Below are positions 8,163-14,500 of a DNA stretch of 14,500 nucleotides, piece by piece. Every line of letters starts with the position of its first letter. The first letter of the stretch is position 1. The position numbers were made by a program, and so were the translations under genes. Origin of the DNA: Symbiodinium natans (lineage: Eukaryota; Sar; Dinophyceae; Suessiales; Symbiodiniaceae); NCBI GenBank assembly GCA_905221605.1, contig CAJNDS010000957.1, forward strand, positions 530,501 through 545,000. The letters are read 5' to 3'. The notes under the pieces are model-generated. The model did no database searches. It was not told where the DNA came from and saw only the letters and a list, made by a program, of their open reading frames with translations.

Positions 8163-8645
8163 GCGTTGTCATTTCCTCGGGGCTTTTCATTCGTGATTGA
8201 TTGTCTTCTGTGTTTTTGGATTACATAGCGTTGTGCGAAGAAATGTCGAAAATCATCAGAAAAGCACTAGCACACATAAGAATTGTATGGTCAAGCAAGG
8301 CACTTCGAGATAGTTACAAGATTGCCGATCCGCTCAAGATCAAAGCAGACGATGGCGCGAATCATCTTTCAGGGGGTGGGAATGTGTCCTAGTGTATGTA
8401 TGTGGTTTAGTGGCTCGTGTGAAAACAGCTCCGCAGGTGGAGCAAAATGAAGAAGGGAGATGCGCGTGTCATAATAGGAATCCGAGAGAGAAGCTACGAG
8501 AATCTTCTCTAGGCTCGAGGCTTTGTGAATGACATTCTGGACAGAGTTTCGCTTGCAAGAGAAAATCTAACCAAAGCAGAAAAAGCCGAGTCTGCATCGT
8601 AGTACGACCCGCGTGTTTGTGCTTCGATTCTTATGGTCCGAGTGA
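8163..8645. other. Gap between opposed coding pieces
   Basis: A plus-strand frame at 8201-8392 (TTG start, in-frame ATG at 8243) and a 29-codon frame at 8513-8602 preceded by TAG look weakly protein-like but have no firm family. CTCTAGG at 8508 and CTAAGG at 8646 would suit AG|G acceptors. No intact gene is visible. Confidence 0.3.
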
Positions 8646-9038
8646 CTAAGGTCAAGTTCTCTTGAAGATACGAACAAGGACCGATTGGAGGCCATGTCAC
8701 CCGGAAGCCGGCCAGATTTTGTTTTTGTTCACCTGGAAGAGGAGCCAGCTGATTTCAGCAAGCGAGCTCCCAGGCTGGTTCTTGTGCCGTTTGCACAGGC
8801 TGCGCAGCTCTTCATTCGGCAGGCTTTCCACGGCATCAACGGCATGCCCTTCGGAGTTCGGCCTAGACGAGGAACGAGAGCTGCAGGCGATTTGCTGTCT
8901 TGCGTGCATGATCGGCTTTTGCTTCGTGAGGTAGAGACTCGCGACACGATTAACTTGCCGGAGGCCGCGGCGATGGAAAGTGTCTTGCTTTTGACTGGTG
9001 AAATGGCCATCCAGCCATCAAAGAATTGTCCAGCTTGA
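8646..9038 (+). CDS. Exon-like open frame, unknown protein
   Basis: The frame is open from 8646 (directly after an in-frame TGA) and has its first ATG at 8694. It ends at TGA 9036-9038, giving up to 130 residues. Codons are well behaved (CTG, GTG, GCC, GAG, AAG frequent). The residues alternate hydrophobic and charged segments: PDFVFVHLEEEPADF, APRLVLVPFAQAAQLFIRQA, GINGMPFGVRPRRG, and a helix-like LLSCVHDRLLLREVETRD. CTAAGG at 8646 could be a 3' splice site, so this is probably a terminal exon. I do not recognise a family. The antisense frame is also open but has the Ser/Arg/Cys-rich look of a shadow. Confidence 0.4.
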   Translation, partial: LRSSSLEDTNKDRLEAMSPGSRPDFVFVHLEEEPADFSKRAPRLVLVPFAQAAQLFIRQAFHGINGMPFGVRPRRGTRAAGDLLSCVHDRLLLREVETRDTINLPEAAAMESVLLLTGEMAIQPSKNCPA

Positions 9039-9432
9039 GGAGACGTGTATCTGCCAACAGCAAAATTCAAGCTATCACGACATGCCTGTTCATCTTGGTG
9101 TCGGAGTGCTTGAAGGCAGCAGGTGCCACATACATATATATATATATGGTCACACCCCCCCATGATCCATATGCATCCTTTTCTTACTTGTCCTTCTGCA
9201 CGTGTGCTTACTTACACATATTGTTGAAGTGAAAGAACACCGGTATTTACGATGCTTTCCTGTCTTGCCATGTCTGAAGCTACAACTTGCTATTGATTAT
9301 CTACACTCTTAAACAACAGAACTCTACAAACAGAATCCGTTTCTGGATTTGGTTTTGTGTGGTTTGCTAGTCTCTGCTATTCACTATAATGGCTTTCAAT
9401 ATACACCTTCTTGAAATTCAACAATATTCATT
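9039..9432. other. AT-rich non-coding stretch with (AT)7
   Basis: Contains an AT dinucleotide run at 9134-9147. Composition turns AT-rich from about 9225, marking the left edge of the AT-rich island. No gene is seen. Confidence 0.45.
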
Positions 9433-9723
9433 GATTACATAGAAAATATTTGATGAAACGTTGTATAATGCATAAACATAAGAGAAGAGATGAAGGGGTT
9501 TCAAATAAAGCACCTAACACAAGAAGCAGACTACATAATGAAGTTTCAGACGAAATCGCAAAGACAGAGACATTTTTATCGGACACGCAAGGACTTAAAT
9601 TAGCGTATGAGAGTCCTGACGGGATTTACCAAAAAAGGCTCTATTAGATACACTGCTGGGACTCAAAGCGGTAGAGATGTCACGAAAGCTCGCGTAGCGA
9701 AGCTGGAGTTTAATCTGCTTTAG
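9433..9723 (+). pseudogene. Frameshifted AT-rich coding remnant A
   Basis: A frame open from 9435 (ATG at 9453) runs to TAG 9645-9647. It is A-rich and Lys/Arg/Asn-rich, then protein-like (ETFLSDTQGLKLAYESPDG). At the A6 run 9631-9636 a second frame (+1) takes over and continues to TAG 9721-9723, reading GSIRYTAGTQSGRDVTKARV. The continuity of protein-like sequence across the A6 run suggests one gene broken by an indel there. Codon use (AAA, GAA, ATA, TTA) differs sharply from the GC-ending codons of 2743-3570, hinting at a foreign origin. I do not recognise the family with certainty. A sequencing error in the homopolymer is an alternative to decay. Confidence 0.4.
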
Positions 9724-9776
9724 CAGTAGGGGGCCGACCACGGCCAGAAAACAGCGTATCATTGACTATCTTATTA

Positions 9777-10041
9777 GGGGGGGGGGTGGGGGGGGGTGGG
9801 GGGGGGGGCGGGGGGTGGAGGGGGTGGGGGGGGGGGGGGGGCGGAAGGGGGGGGGGTACATCCAAGAATTCCTTGGTTTGGAGGGGGGGGGGGTGGGGGG
9901 GGGTGGGGGGGGGTGGGGGGGGGGGGTGGGGGGGGGGGTGGGGGGGGGGGGGGGGGGGGTGGGGGGGGGGTGGGGGGGGTGGGGGGGGGGTGGGCGGGGG
10001 CAAAAATTGACAAATCAATACCTTAAGGTTGGGGGGGGGGG
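9777..10041 (+). repeat. G-rich GGGGGGGT-type minisatellite
   Basis: Runs of 5 to 15 G are separated mostly by single T, with occasional C or A. They span 9777-9857 and 9883-10000 and are broken by about 25 bases of ordinary sequence around TCCAAGAATTCCTTGG. A last G11 tract lies at 10031-10041. It is strongly quadruplex-capable. Poly-Gly and poly-Pro frames in it are artefacts. Confidence 0.95.
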
Positions 10042-10072
10042 AGCGTTTTTACGTCAAGACCCGACTCTGTCT

Positions 10073-10180
10073 TCATCAACATCATCAGCAACATCATCAT
10101 TAACATCAGCCTCAGCGTGAACATCCTCATCAACATCATCATTCTCATCATCATCAGCAGCAGCTTCACCATCATCATGT
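10073..10180 (+). repeat. Imperfect ATC/CATCA trinucleotide repeat
   Basis: About 110 bases built of CATCAT, CATCAA and CAGCAG words. It separates the G-rich block from the second AT-rich coding remnant. In one frame it reads Ser/Thr/Ala, so it might once have encoded a Ser-rich stretch, but stops interrupt it. Confidence 0.85.
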
Positions 10181-10184
10181 TTGA

Positions 10185-10539
10185 TTATCAGGAAGTATAA
10201 CATCAAAGAAATCAACATTAGACCCTCTACAAAACCATCCTTATGAAGATATAGGCAATGTTAAAAACAAAGCAGGACATCTGCCTATAACCGAAGAATA
10301 GTTTTGAACAACAGTTTGATGCAATAATCGACATAATATTCATAGCGTTTCATAAGAAAGCAACAACATACGAACAAATAGAGAAATCGAAGATAGAGAA
10401 GCAACTTAAACAAAATGCTTACGAAGAGATAAGAAAGTTAGTTGAGAATAATGATGTAGATAAAGCAGTTAAGCAGGTGAAAGGTAGGAAGAAGAACAAT
10501 AGTAAAGACAATTCATATATTTTTGAACTACTTGATTGA
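10185..10539 (+). pseudogene. Frameshifted AT-rich coding remnant B
   Basis: The first frame, 10185-10301, encodes 38 residues ending at TAG, with LDPLQNHPYEDIGNVKNKAG. A +1 frame, open from 10291 to TGA 10537-10539, encodes 82 residues: FEQQFDAIIDIIFIAFHKK, then a Lys/Glu-rich helical stretch (QLKQNAYEEIRKLVE) and a basic Lys/Asn tail ending in IFELLD. The two frames overlap at 10291-10301 and read as one protein broken by an indel. Neither has a proper start: the second contains no ATG. Charge-rich helices suggest a small, perhaps coiled-coil or nucleic-acid-binding protein. Codon use matches remnant A and not the host-like exon at 2743. Family unknown. Confidence 0.45.
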
Positions 10540-10593
10540 ATACAAGTTGAAGGTATGTATATGTAATTAAATTATCTATGCTATTTATTTGTA

Positions 10594-10707
10594 ATGGAAA
10601 CTTTTAGTCCCGAAGATATCCTCATTGATAGTTTCAGTTTAAATTACACAAAGGTAGTTCTTATGTTCATTGTCAAGGGTTCAAGAACAAAACGGCTGTT
10701 GGATTGA
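10594..10707 (+). CDS. Small AT-rich open frame
   Basis: ATG 10594 to TGA 10705-10707, 37 residues (METFSPEDILIDSFSL, then NYTKVVLMFIVKG). It lies 54 bases after remnant B on the same strand with similar composition. It could be the start of a further broken gene of the same element: another frame stays open beyond about 10670, through ETIAWPLL. No family recognised; may be chance. Confidence 0.25.
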   Translation: METFSPEDILIDSFSLNYTKVVLMFIVKGSRTKRLLD

Positions 10708-10810
10708 AACCATTGCGTGGCCTCTTCTCACAAGTTACATATTTACCGTTAACATATTTTAAGGGGCTGCACCCATGGGCGGGCAGCGCACGCAAAGCCC
10801 GGGGCGAGCA

Positions 10811-10975
10811 GTTTCTAAGCATGTTGAGGCCCCTAAACTCCCTTAAAATCTCTAAGCGTTAAGTTTCTAAGCATTTTCAGGCCCCTAAACTCCCTTCAAA
10901 TCTCTAAGCGTTTGAGGCTCCTAGACTCCCTTAACGTTTCTAAGCACTTTATAAGGCCCCTAAACTCCCTTTTTC
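10811..10975. repeat. About 52-bp minisatellite with telomere-like words
   Basis: Units begin GTTTCTAAGCA at 10811, 10863 and 10935, with a shortened, diverged unit from about 10910. Each contains AGGCCCCTAAACTCCCTT, and the first two also AATCTCTAAGCG. The CCCCTAAACTCCCTTAAA segment resembles two imperfect CCCTAAA units. Confidence 0.85.
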
Positions 10976-11021
10976 CTAGCCCCGGGCTAGACACGTCGCT
11001 TATGCCCACCCTTTGGGGCAT

Positions 11022-11126
11022 CATGCTCCTGATGCGCCCCCGGGGTCCCGCCCCGGCAGCCGCTGATGCTCCTGATGCGCGCCTGGGGGTCCCGGGCTGG
11101 ACCCGCTGATGCTCATAATGCGCGCC
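11022..11126. repeat. 43-bp GC-rich tandem repeat
   Basis: Units start at 11022, 11065 and 11108 with RATGCTCCTGATGCGC or a close variant, followed by a GGGGTCCCG block. Exactly 43-bp spacing for three units. Confidence 0.8.
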
Positions 11127-11276
11127 CTCTGGGGGTCTCCGTGGCGACGCAAAAAACCATGAAAAAAAAACCGTTCACCGGCGGCACGCGGGGGTCGGCG
11201 GCACTGGCGTCCGGCCTAATTCTGCTTCGCAGAAGGCCAGAGGCCAGCAAGGCTATTCCCGGGACGACCCGGGCTA

Positions 11277-11302
11277 AAAGGTCCGCATTTGCGCGGTCCT
11301 TT
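11277..11302. repeat. Short inverted repeat
   Basis: AAAGGTCCGC and GCGGTCCTTT form 10-base arms with one mismatch around a 6-base loop. CCCGGG-ACGA-CCCGGG lies just upstream (11258-11273). Function unknown. Confidence 0.4.
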
Positions 11303-11404
11303 GGGGACCTCGCGCTGCCCGATTTAATGGCTACCGCCAGTGCCGCCGACCCCAGACCCAAGACAGTCGCATTGGGGCGGAAGGCAGGGTGGAGCGCGGG
11401 CAGG

Positions 11405-11540
11405 CGGGGGGGGCGGGGGCGGGGGGGGGTGGGGGTGGGTGGGGGTGGAAAGGGGGCGTCGGATTTAGGGAGCTGGGCCCCCCCACACCCCCCCCAACCC
11501 CCCCCCCCACCCAACCCCCCCAGCCCCCCCCCCCACCCCC
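11405..11540. repeat. Facing G-tract and C-tract blocks
   Basis: G-rich (GGGGGC/GGGGGT) from 11405 to about 11456, then about 20 bases of ordinary sequence, then C-rich (CCCCCCAC/CCCCCCAA) from 11478 to 11540. The two can pair as an imperfect hairpin or each form a quadruplex/i-motif on one strand. Confidence 0.9.
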
Positions 11541-11577
11541 GTAAGACGGACACTTAAAGGCTATGCTGCACGTGCGT

Positions 11578-11650
11578 GCCTTGTAAACAAATACTTTACA
11601 AAGGAAACACCCGCAGAATAGACGCAACGCACCCGCAGAATAGACGCAAT
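11578..11650. repeat. Hairpin and 22-bp tandem pair left of the 9-bp array
   Basis: TTGTAAA-CAAATAC-TTTACAA at 11581-11601 is an inverted repeat. It is followed by two copies of ACCCGCAGAATAGACGCAA (from about 11609 and 11631, 22-bp period). A related CGCAGAATAGACG recurs at 12369-12381, to the right of the 9-bp array. Confidence 0.7.
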
Positions 11651-11689
11651 GCGCCCTTAGCATCAGCACACTGTGTCCTGGACGAGAAA

Positions 11690-12150
11690 GGCGCGGAGGG
11701 TGCGGAGGGCGCGGAGCGCGCGAAGGGCGCGGAGGGCGCGGAGGGCGCGGAGGCGCGGAGGGCGCGGAGGGCACGGAGGGCGCGGAAGGTGCGGAGCGCA
11801 CGGAGGGCGCGGAGGGCGCGGAGGGCGCGGAGGGTGCATGCGGAGGGCGCGGAGGGCGCGGAAGGCGCGGAGGGCGCGGAGGGCGCGGAGGGCGCGGAGC
11901 GCGCGGAGGGCGGGGAGCATGCGGAGGGCGGGAAGGGCGTGGAGGGCGCGGAGGACGCGCAGGGCGCGGAGCGCGCGGAGGGCGCGGAGGGCGCGGAGGG
12001 CGCGGAGGGCGCGGAGGTCGCGGAGGGCGCGGAGAGCGCGGAGCGCGCGGAGGGCGCGGAGGGCGCGGAGGGCGCGGAGGTCGCGGAGGGCGCGGAGGGC
12101 GCGGAGGCGCGGAGGGCGCGGAGGGCTTGCAAACGCGGAGGGCACGGAGG
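11690..12150 (+). repeat. 9-bp minisatellite GGCGCGGAG, about 50 units
   Basis: Nearly uninterrupted tandem units of GGCGCGGAG with point variants (GGTGCGGAG, GCGCGCGGAG, GGTCGCGGAG, GGCACGGAG) and a few length slips. Because 9 is a multiple of 3 and units lack stops, long frames run through on both strands (for example Glu-Gly-Ala on plus and Arg-Pro-Pro or Ser-Ala-Pro on minus, up to about 270 codons). I treat these as repeat artefacts. Confidence 0.95.
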
Positions 12151-12395
12151 AACATCCACGTGTCCCCACTCCCCTGCCCATCAAGGGAATGTCACGCTCC
12201 CCGCCACGCCCCTCTCCCAGCAAAATGTTCCGAACCCTCTCCCTTGACCGTGTCGTCCCCGCGGCCTCACGTCAAAACTCCTCCAAGAAGCGGTCCGATA
12301 GAACGCCTCAAACGAGAACCCAATTTCAGAATTTGTTTCGGGAAGAATCCAAGAAAACAAAGAGCACGCGCAGAATAGACGTTAAGCGTCCAAGG
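12151..12395. other. Unique spacer between repeat blocks
   Basis: Ordinary mixed sequence with no convincing gene. It contains the CGCAGAATAGACG word at 12369-12381 that also flanks the left side of the 9-bp array. Confidence 0.4.
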
Positions 12396-12396
12396 C

Positions 12397-12472
12397 ACCC
12401 ACCCCACCACCCCCCCCACACCCTCCCCCTCCCCCACCCCCCCCCCACCCCACCCCCCGCCACACCCCACCC
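12397..12472. repeat. C-rich CCCCCCAC-type tract
   Basis: Runs of C separated by single A or T over about 75 bases, the opposite-strand counterpart of the G-rich blocks elsewhere in the window. Confidence 0.9.
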
Positions 12473-12491
12473 GTAGGCCTCGCCCCCCCTG

Positions 12492-12860
12492 CTCCGCCCC
12501 TGACCAATCTCTAGTGTTTTAAGGATTCCAGTCCATGCCCGCCCTGACCGCCCTCACCGCTCTCACCGCTCTCATCACTCCCCCTCCCTATGCCCCAGTC
12601 CACCCCTCCCTGACACCAACCCCTTACCCTCAACCCCCACCCGCCGCCTCGACTCTGAAACCCCACCCCCCCCCACCCCCCCCATCCCTTCCCTCCTAGG
12701 CCCCTACCCCCTACTCCGCCCCTGACAAATCTCTAGTTTGAGGGATTCCAATCCACGCCCGCCCTAACCGCCTCCCCGCTCTCATCACTCCCCTGCCTTC
12801 CGCCCAACTCCACCAACCCTCGACCGTCACCTCCCCTCTCCACCCACTGCGCTCCACCCT
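12492..12860. repeat. 222-bp tandem duplication in C-rich DNA
   Basis: CTCCGCCCCTGACCAATCTCTAG starts at 12492, and the matching CTCCGCCCCTGACAAATCTCTAG at 12714. Both continue with a GGATTCCARTCCAYGCCCGCCCT block and CGCTCTCATCACTCCCC. Each is preceded by a C tract (12397-12472 and 12661-12683) and TAGGC. No coding signal. Confidence 0.8.
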
Positions 12861-13046
12861 GCCTTCCGCCCTAACCCTCTCACCAGAGCTGGTCAAATGA
12901 GTCAGGCCCCCCTTTCCACCAGCCGCCCCCACCCTCTCCCACTCCCACTCCCTAACCCTCCCACCAACCCTCCCCAGCCCTCATCATACCCGCCCCCCCG
13001 CTCTCACCCTCATCGCTTCTTCATCTCTATGCCCCTGCCTTCCGCC

Positions 13047-13219
13047 GGGGGTGGGGGGGTGGGGGGGGGGGGGTGGAGGGGTGGTGCGCCGGGTGGGGGG
13101 GGGGGTGGTGGGGGGGGTGGGGGGGGGGGTGGGGGGTGGGGGGGGGGTGGAGGGGTGGGGGGGCCGGGTGGTGGGGGGGTTGGAGGGGGGGGGGGGGGGT
13201 GGGGGGGGTGGGGGGGGGG
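13047..13219 (+). repeat. G-rich GGGGGGGT minisatellite
   Basis: G runs separated by single T, occasionally GGAGGGG or GCCGGG. Similar tracts follow at 13248-13272, 13347-13460 and 13498-13510, so 13047-13510 is G-rich overall. Confidence 0.95.
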
Positions 13220-13279
13220 AGATTTGTTCAGAAGCAAGCAAAATATGGGGGGGGTGGGGGGTCGGGGGGGGGAATCGGT

Positions 13280-13345
13280 GGTGAGGGCGGTCAGGGCGGG
13301 CAATGACTGCTTTCCTTAAAACAAAGAGATTAGGGGCGAGGCCCC
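13280..13345 (-). repeat. Inverted copy of the 222-bp unit
   Basis: GGTGAGGGCGGTCAGGGCGGGCA (13280-13302) is the exact reverse complement of 12536-12558. The match continues, imperfectly, with CCTTAAAACA and AGAGATT into GGGGCGAGGCC, mirroring 12475-12530. The right G-rich half is therefore at least partly an inverted copy of the left C-rich half. Confidence 0.75.
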
Positions 13346-13516
13346 GGGGTTGGTGGTGGGGGGGGTGGGGGGGGGTGGGGGGGTGGGGGGGGTGGGAAAG
13401 GGGGGGGGGTGGGGAAAGGGGGGGTTGTGGGAGTGGGGGGAGTCCAGGGGGGGGGGGTGGTCGGGCACTGGACCCTTTAAACCACCTGAATGGATGGGGT
13501 GGGGGGGGGTCAAAGG

Positions 13517-13660
13517 TCCAATTCAAGGCGTCATGGGTGAGGGCGATGGGTGGCGGGGTTTGGGCATGCACTGAAGCCAAACAATGCAAAAACACTCCAA
13601 TTCAAGGTGTCATGAGCAGCATGCTGTGAGAGCGGGTGAGGGCGGTGAGGGCGGTGGGGG
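13517..13660. repeat. Short 79-bp-spaced repeat and GTGAGGGCG words
   Basis: TCCAATTCAAGG(C/T)GTCATG occurs at 13517 and 13596, and GGTGAGGGCG words occur in each copy. No gene is evident from 13461 to 13770. Confidence 0.6.
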
Positions 13661-14160
13661 GTCTTCACTGACGCCGCCCTGCTACCGCTGGGGTCGGCGG
13701 ATATGGGAAACTTAACAACTAATGCTACTAATTGTATCAATTACCGCAGTCAGAATTTCAAGAGATATAGGGAAAACTCGAGCCGGCTCGAATTTTTCCG
13801 AAAGCACCAGGTCACCAAAACTCGAGCAGGCTCGAATTTTCCAACAAAACCTACAATCTGTCATCTATGAGGCCTTGGGGTCACACAGCCATGGTTTCAG
13901 CATTTTTTTGAAAATTTGGAGCCGGCTCGAATTTTCCGAAAATTCTTGAAGCTCCAGGTCTCGAAAACTCGAGCAGGCTCGAATTTTTCCAAAAAAAAAC
14001 CTAAATTATGTCATCTATGAGGCCTTGGGGTCACACAGCCATGGTTTCAGCATTTTTTTAGAAAATTCGAGCCTGCTCGAATTTTCCGAAAATTCTTGAA
14101 GCACCACGTTGAAGCACCACGTCTCGAAAACTCGAGCAGGCTCGAATATTCCCCAAAAAA

Positions 14161-14213
14161 CCTAACTTTCAGGATCTACCGGGCTGCTGGAGCCATAGAT
14201 CCTGAAATTTAGG
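14161..14213. repeat. Stem-loop, copy 1
   Basis: Arms 14161-14178 and 14196-14213 pair over 18 bases with one mismatch (CCTAACTTTCAGGATCTA against TAGATCCTGAAATTTAGG). The 17-base loop contains a GGCT...AGCC inner stem. It lies in the type-B module of the array. Confidence 0.8.
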
Positions 14214-14361
14214 CCTTGTTTTGGAAAGTTCGAGCCTGCTCGTGTTTGGGCGACCCACTGTGTCAGTTTTTTGTGGAAAATTCGAGCCGGCTCGAATTTT
14301 CCGAGAATTCTTGAAGCACCACGTCTCGAAAACTCGAGCAGGCTCGAATTTGCCCAAAAAC

Positions 14362-14414
14362 CCTAACTTTCAGGATCTACCGGGCTGCTGGAGCCATAGA
14401 TCCTGAAATTTAGG
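14362..14414. repeat. Stem-loop, copy 2
   Basis: The same hairpin 201 bases further on, with both arms and the loop CCGGGCTGCTGGAGCCA conserved. Confidence 0.8.
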
Positions 14415-14500
14415 TTGTTTTTGGAAAATTCGAGCCTCCTCGTGTTTGGGCGACCTACTGTGTCAGTTTTTTTGGGAAATTTCGAGCCGGCTCGAGTTTT

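Larger units (their letters stand above)
13770..14500. repeat. Modular palindrome-bearing satellite array
   Basis: A 14-bp core, TCGAGCCGGCTCGA or a near variant (CAGG, CCTG, CCTC), starts at 13778, 13822, 13917, 13969, 14067, 14132, 14230, 14282, 14334, 14430 and 14482. Intervals alternate between about 52 and about 97 bases. Two types of 97-base module occur. Type A contains GTCATCTATGAGGCC (13860 and 14010, 150-bp period). Type B contains CTTTCAGGATCTACCGGGCT (14166 and 14367, 201-bp period) with an extra 52-base module. Cores are often embedded in longer palindromes: 14275-14302 is a perfect 28-bp palindrome, and 14061-14086 has 12-base arms around CT. The array continues past the window. 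Confidence 0.95.

Noticed and set aside
8513-9038. Histone H2B-like fragments (FVNDILDRV near 8522 and LLLTGEMA near 8980)
   Set aside because: The resemblance covers only about 8-20 residues, needs a gap, and is split by unrelated protein-like sequence in a different frame. Chance similarity is more likely.
9710-10120. Poly-Gly/poly-Pro frames across the G-rich block (also 12897-13629)
   Set aside because: They are translations of GGGGGGGT tracts and appear in several frames at once on both strands.
11331-12476. Long open frames (187-274 codons) on both strands
   Set aside because: They are produced by a stop-free 9-base repeat whose length is a multiple of three; the peptides are pure repeat and several frames are open at once.
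13770-14500. CRISPR array
   Set aside because: Repeats are palindromic, but the intervening segments are themselves repeated and not unique spacers, and the setting is eukaryotic.

Overview
This looks like nuclear DNA of a eukaryotic alga, most likely a dinoflagellate, though that is inference. There are no operons, Shine-Dalgarno sites or compact gene layout. Coding pieces are short, widely spaced and apparently intron-broken. One gene seems to belong to a head-to-tail tandem array, one fragment carries a ubiquitin-specific protease (USP) fold, and much of the DNA is simple-sequence and minisatellite repeat. No spliced-leader relic, rRNA or tRNA gene was found.

Layout. (1) 1-3676: one apparent unit of a tandem gene array. 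The window opens just downstream of where a previous copy's stop codon should lie: bases 1-102 match 3575-3676 at all but one position, and the latter segment lies just after the stop of the best protein-coding exon here (2743-3570, unrecognised family). A signal-peptide-like first exon at 408 may start the same gene. The homology stops at 3676, so the array appears to end there. (2) 3677-6954: mostly non-coding, with (AG)11, a 36-base G run, a GATATA-type AT satellite (4930-5120) and a diverged duplication (5988-6494). (3) 6955-9038: exon-like segments. The clearest is a minus-strand piece (7505-8083) resembling the C-terminal half of a USP/peptidase C19 domain, in which the expected catalytic His reads as Arg. 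A plus-strand exon-like frame lies at 8646-9038. (4) 9039-10760: an AT-rich island with Lys/Asn/Glu-rich, frameshifted open frames (9433-9723 and 10185-10539) and a small frame at 10594-10707. It is split by a G-rich GGGGGGGT-type block and an ATC-rich block, and may be remains of an inserted element. (5) 10811-13770: almost pure repeat DNA. It holds a 52-bp minisatellite with telomere-like CCCTAAA words, a 43-bp repeat, facing G and C tracts, a 9-bp GGCGCGGAG minisatellite open in all frames, and a large inverted arrangement whose left side is C-rich and right side G-rich. (6) 13770-14500: a modular array with a 14-bp palindromic core (TCGAGCCGGCTCGA and variants) at eleven places spaced about 52 or 97 bp, including a perfect 28-bp palindrome and two copies of an 18-bp-stem hairpin. 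It runs off the window end.

There is no evidence that the genes act together in a pathway. The strongest biological points are the tandem gene unit, the USP-like fragment with a changed catalytic residue, the decayed AT-rich coding remnants, and the palindromic array.
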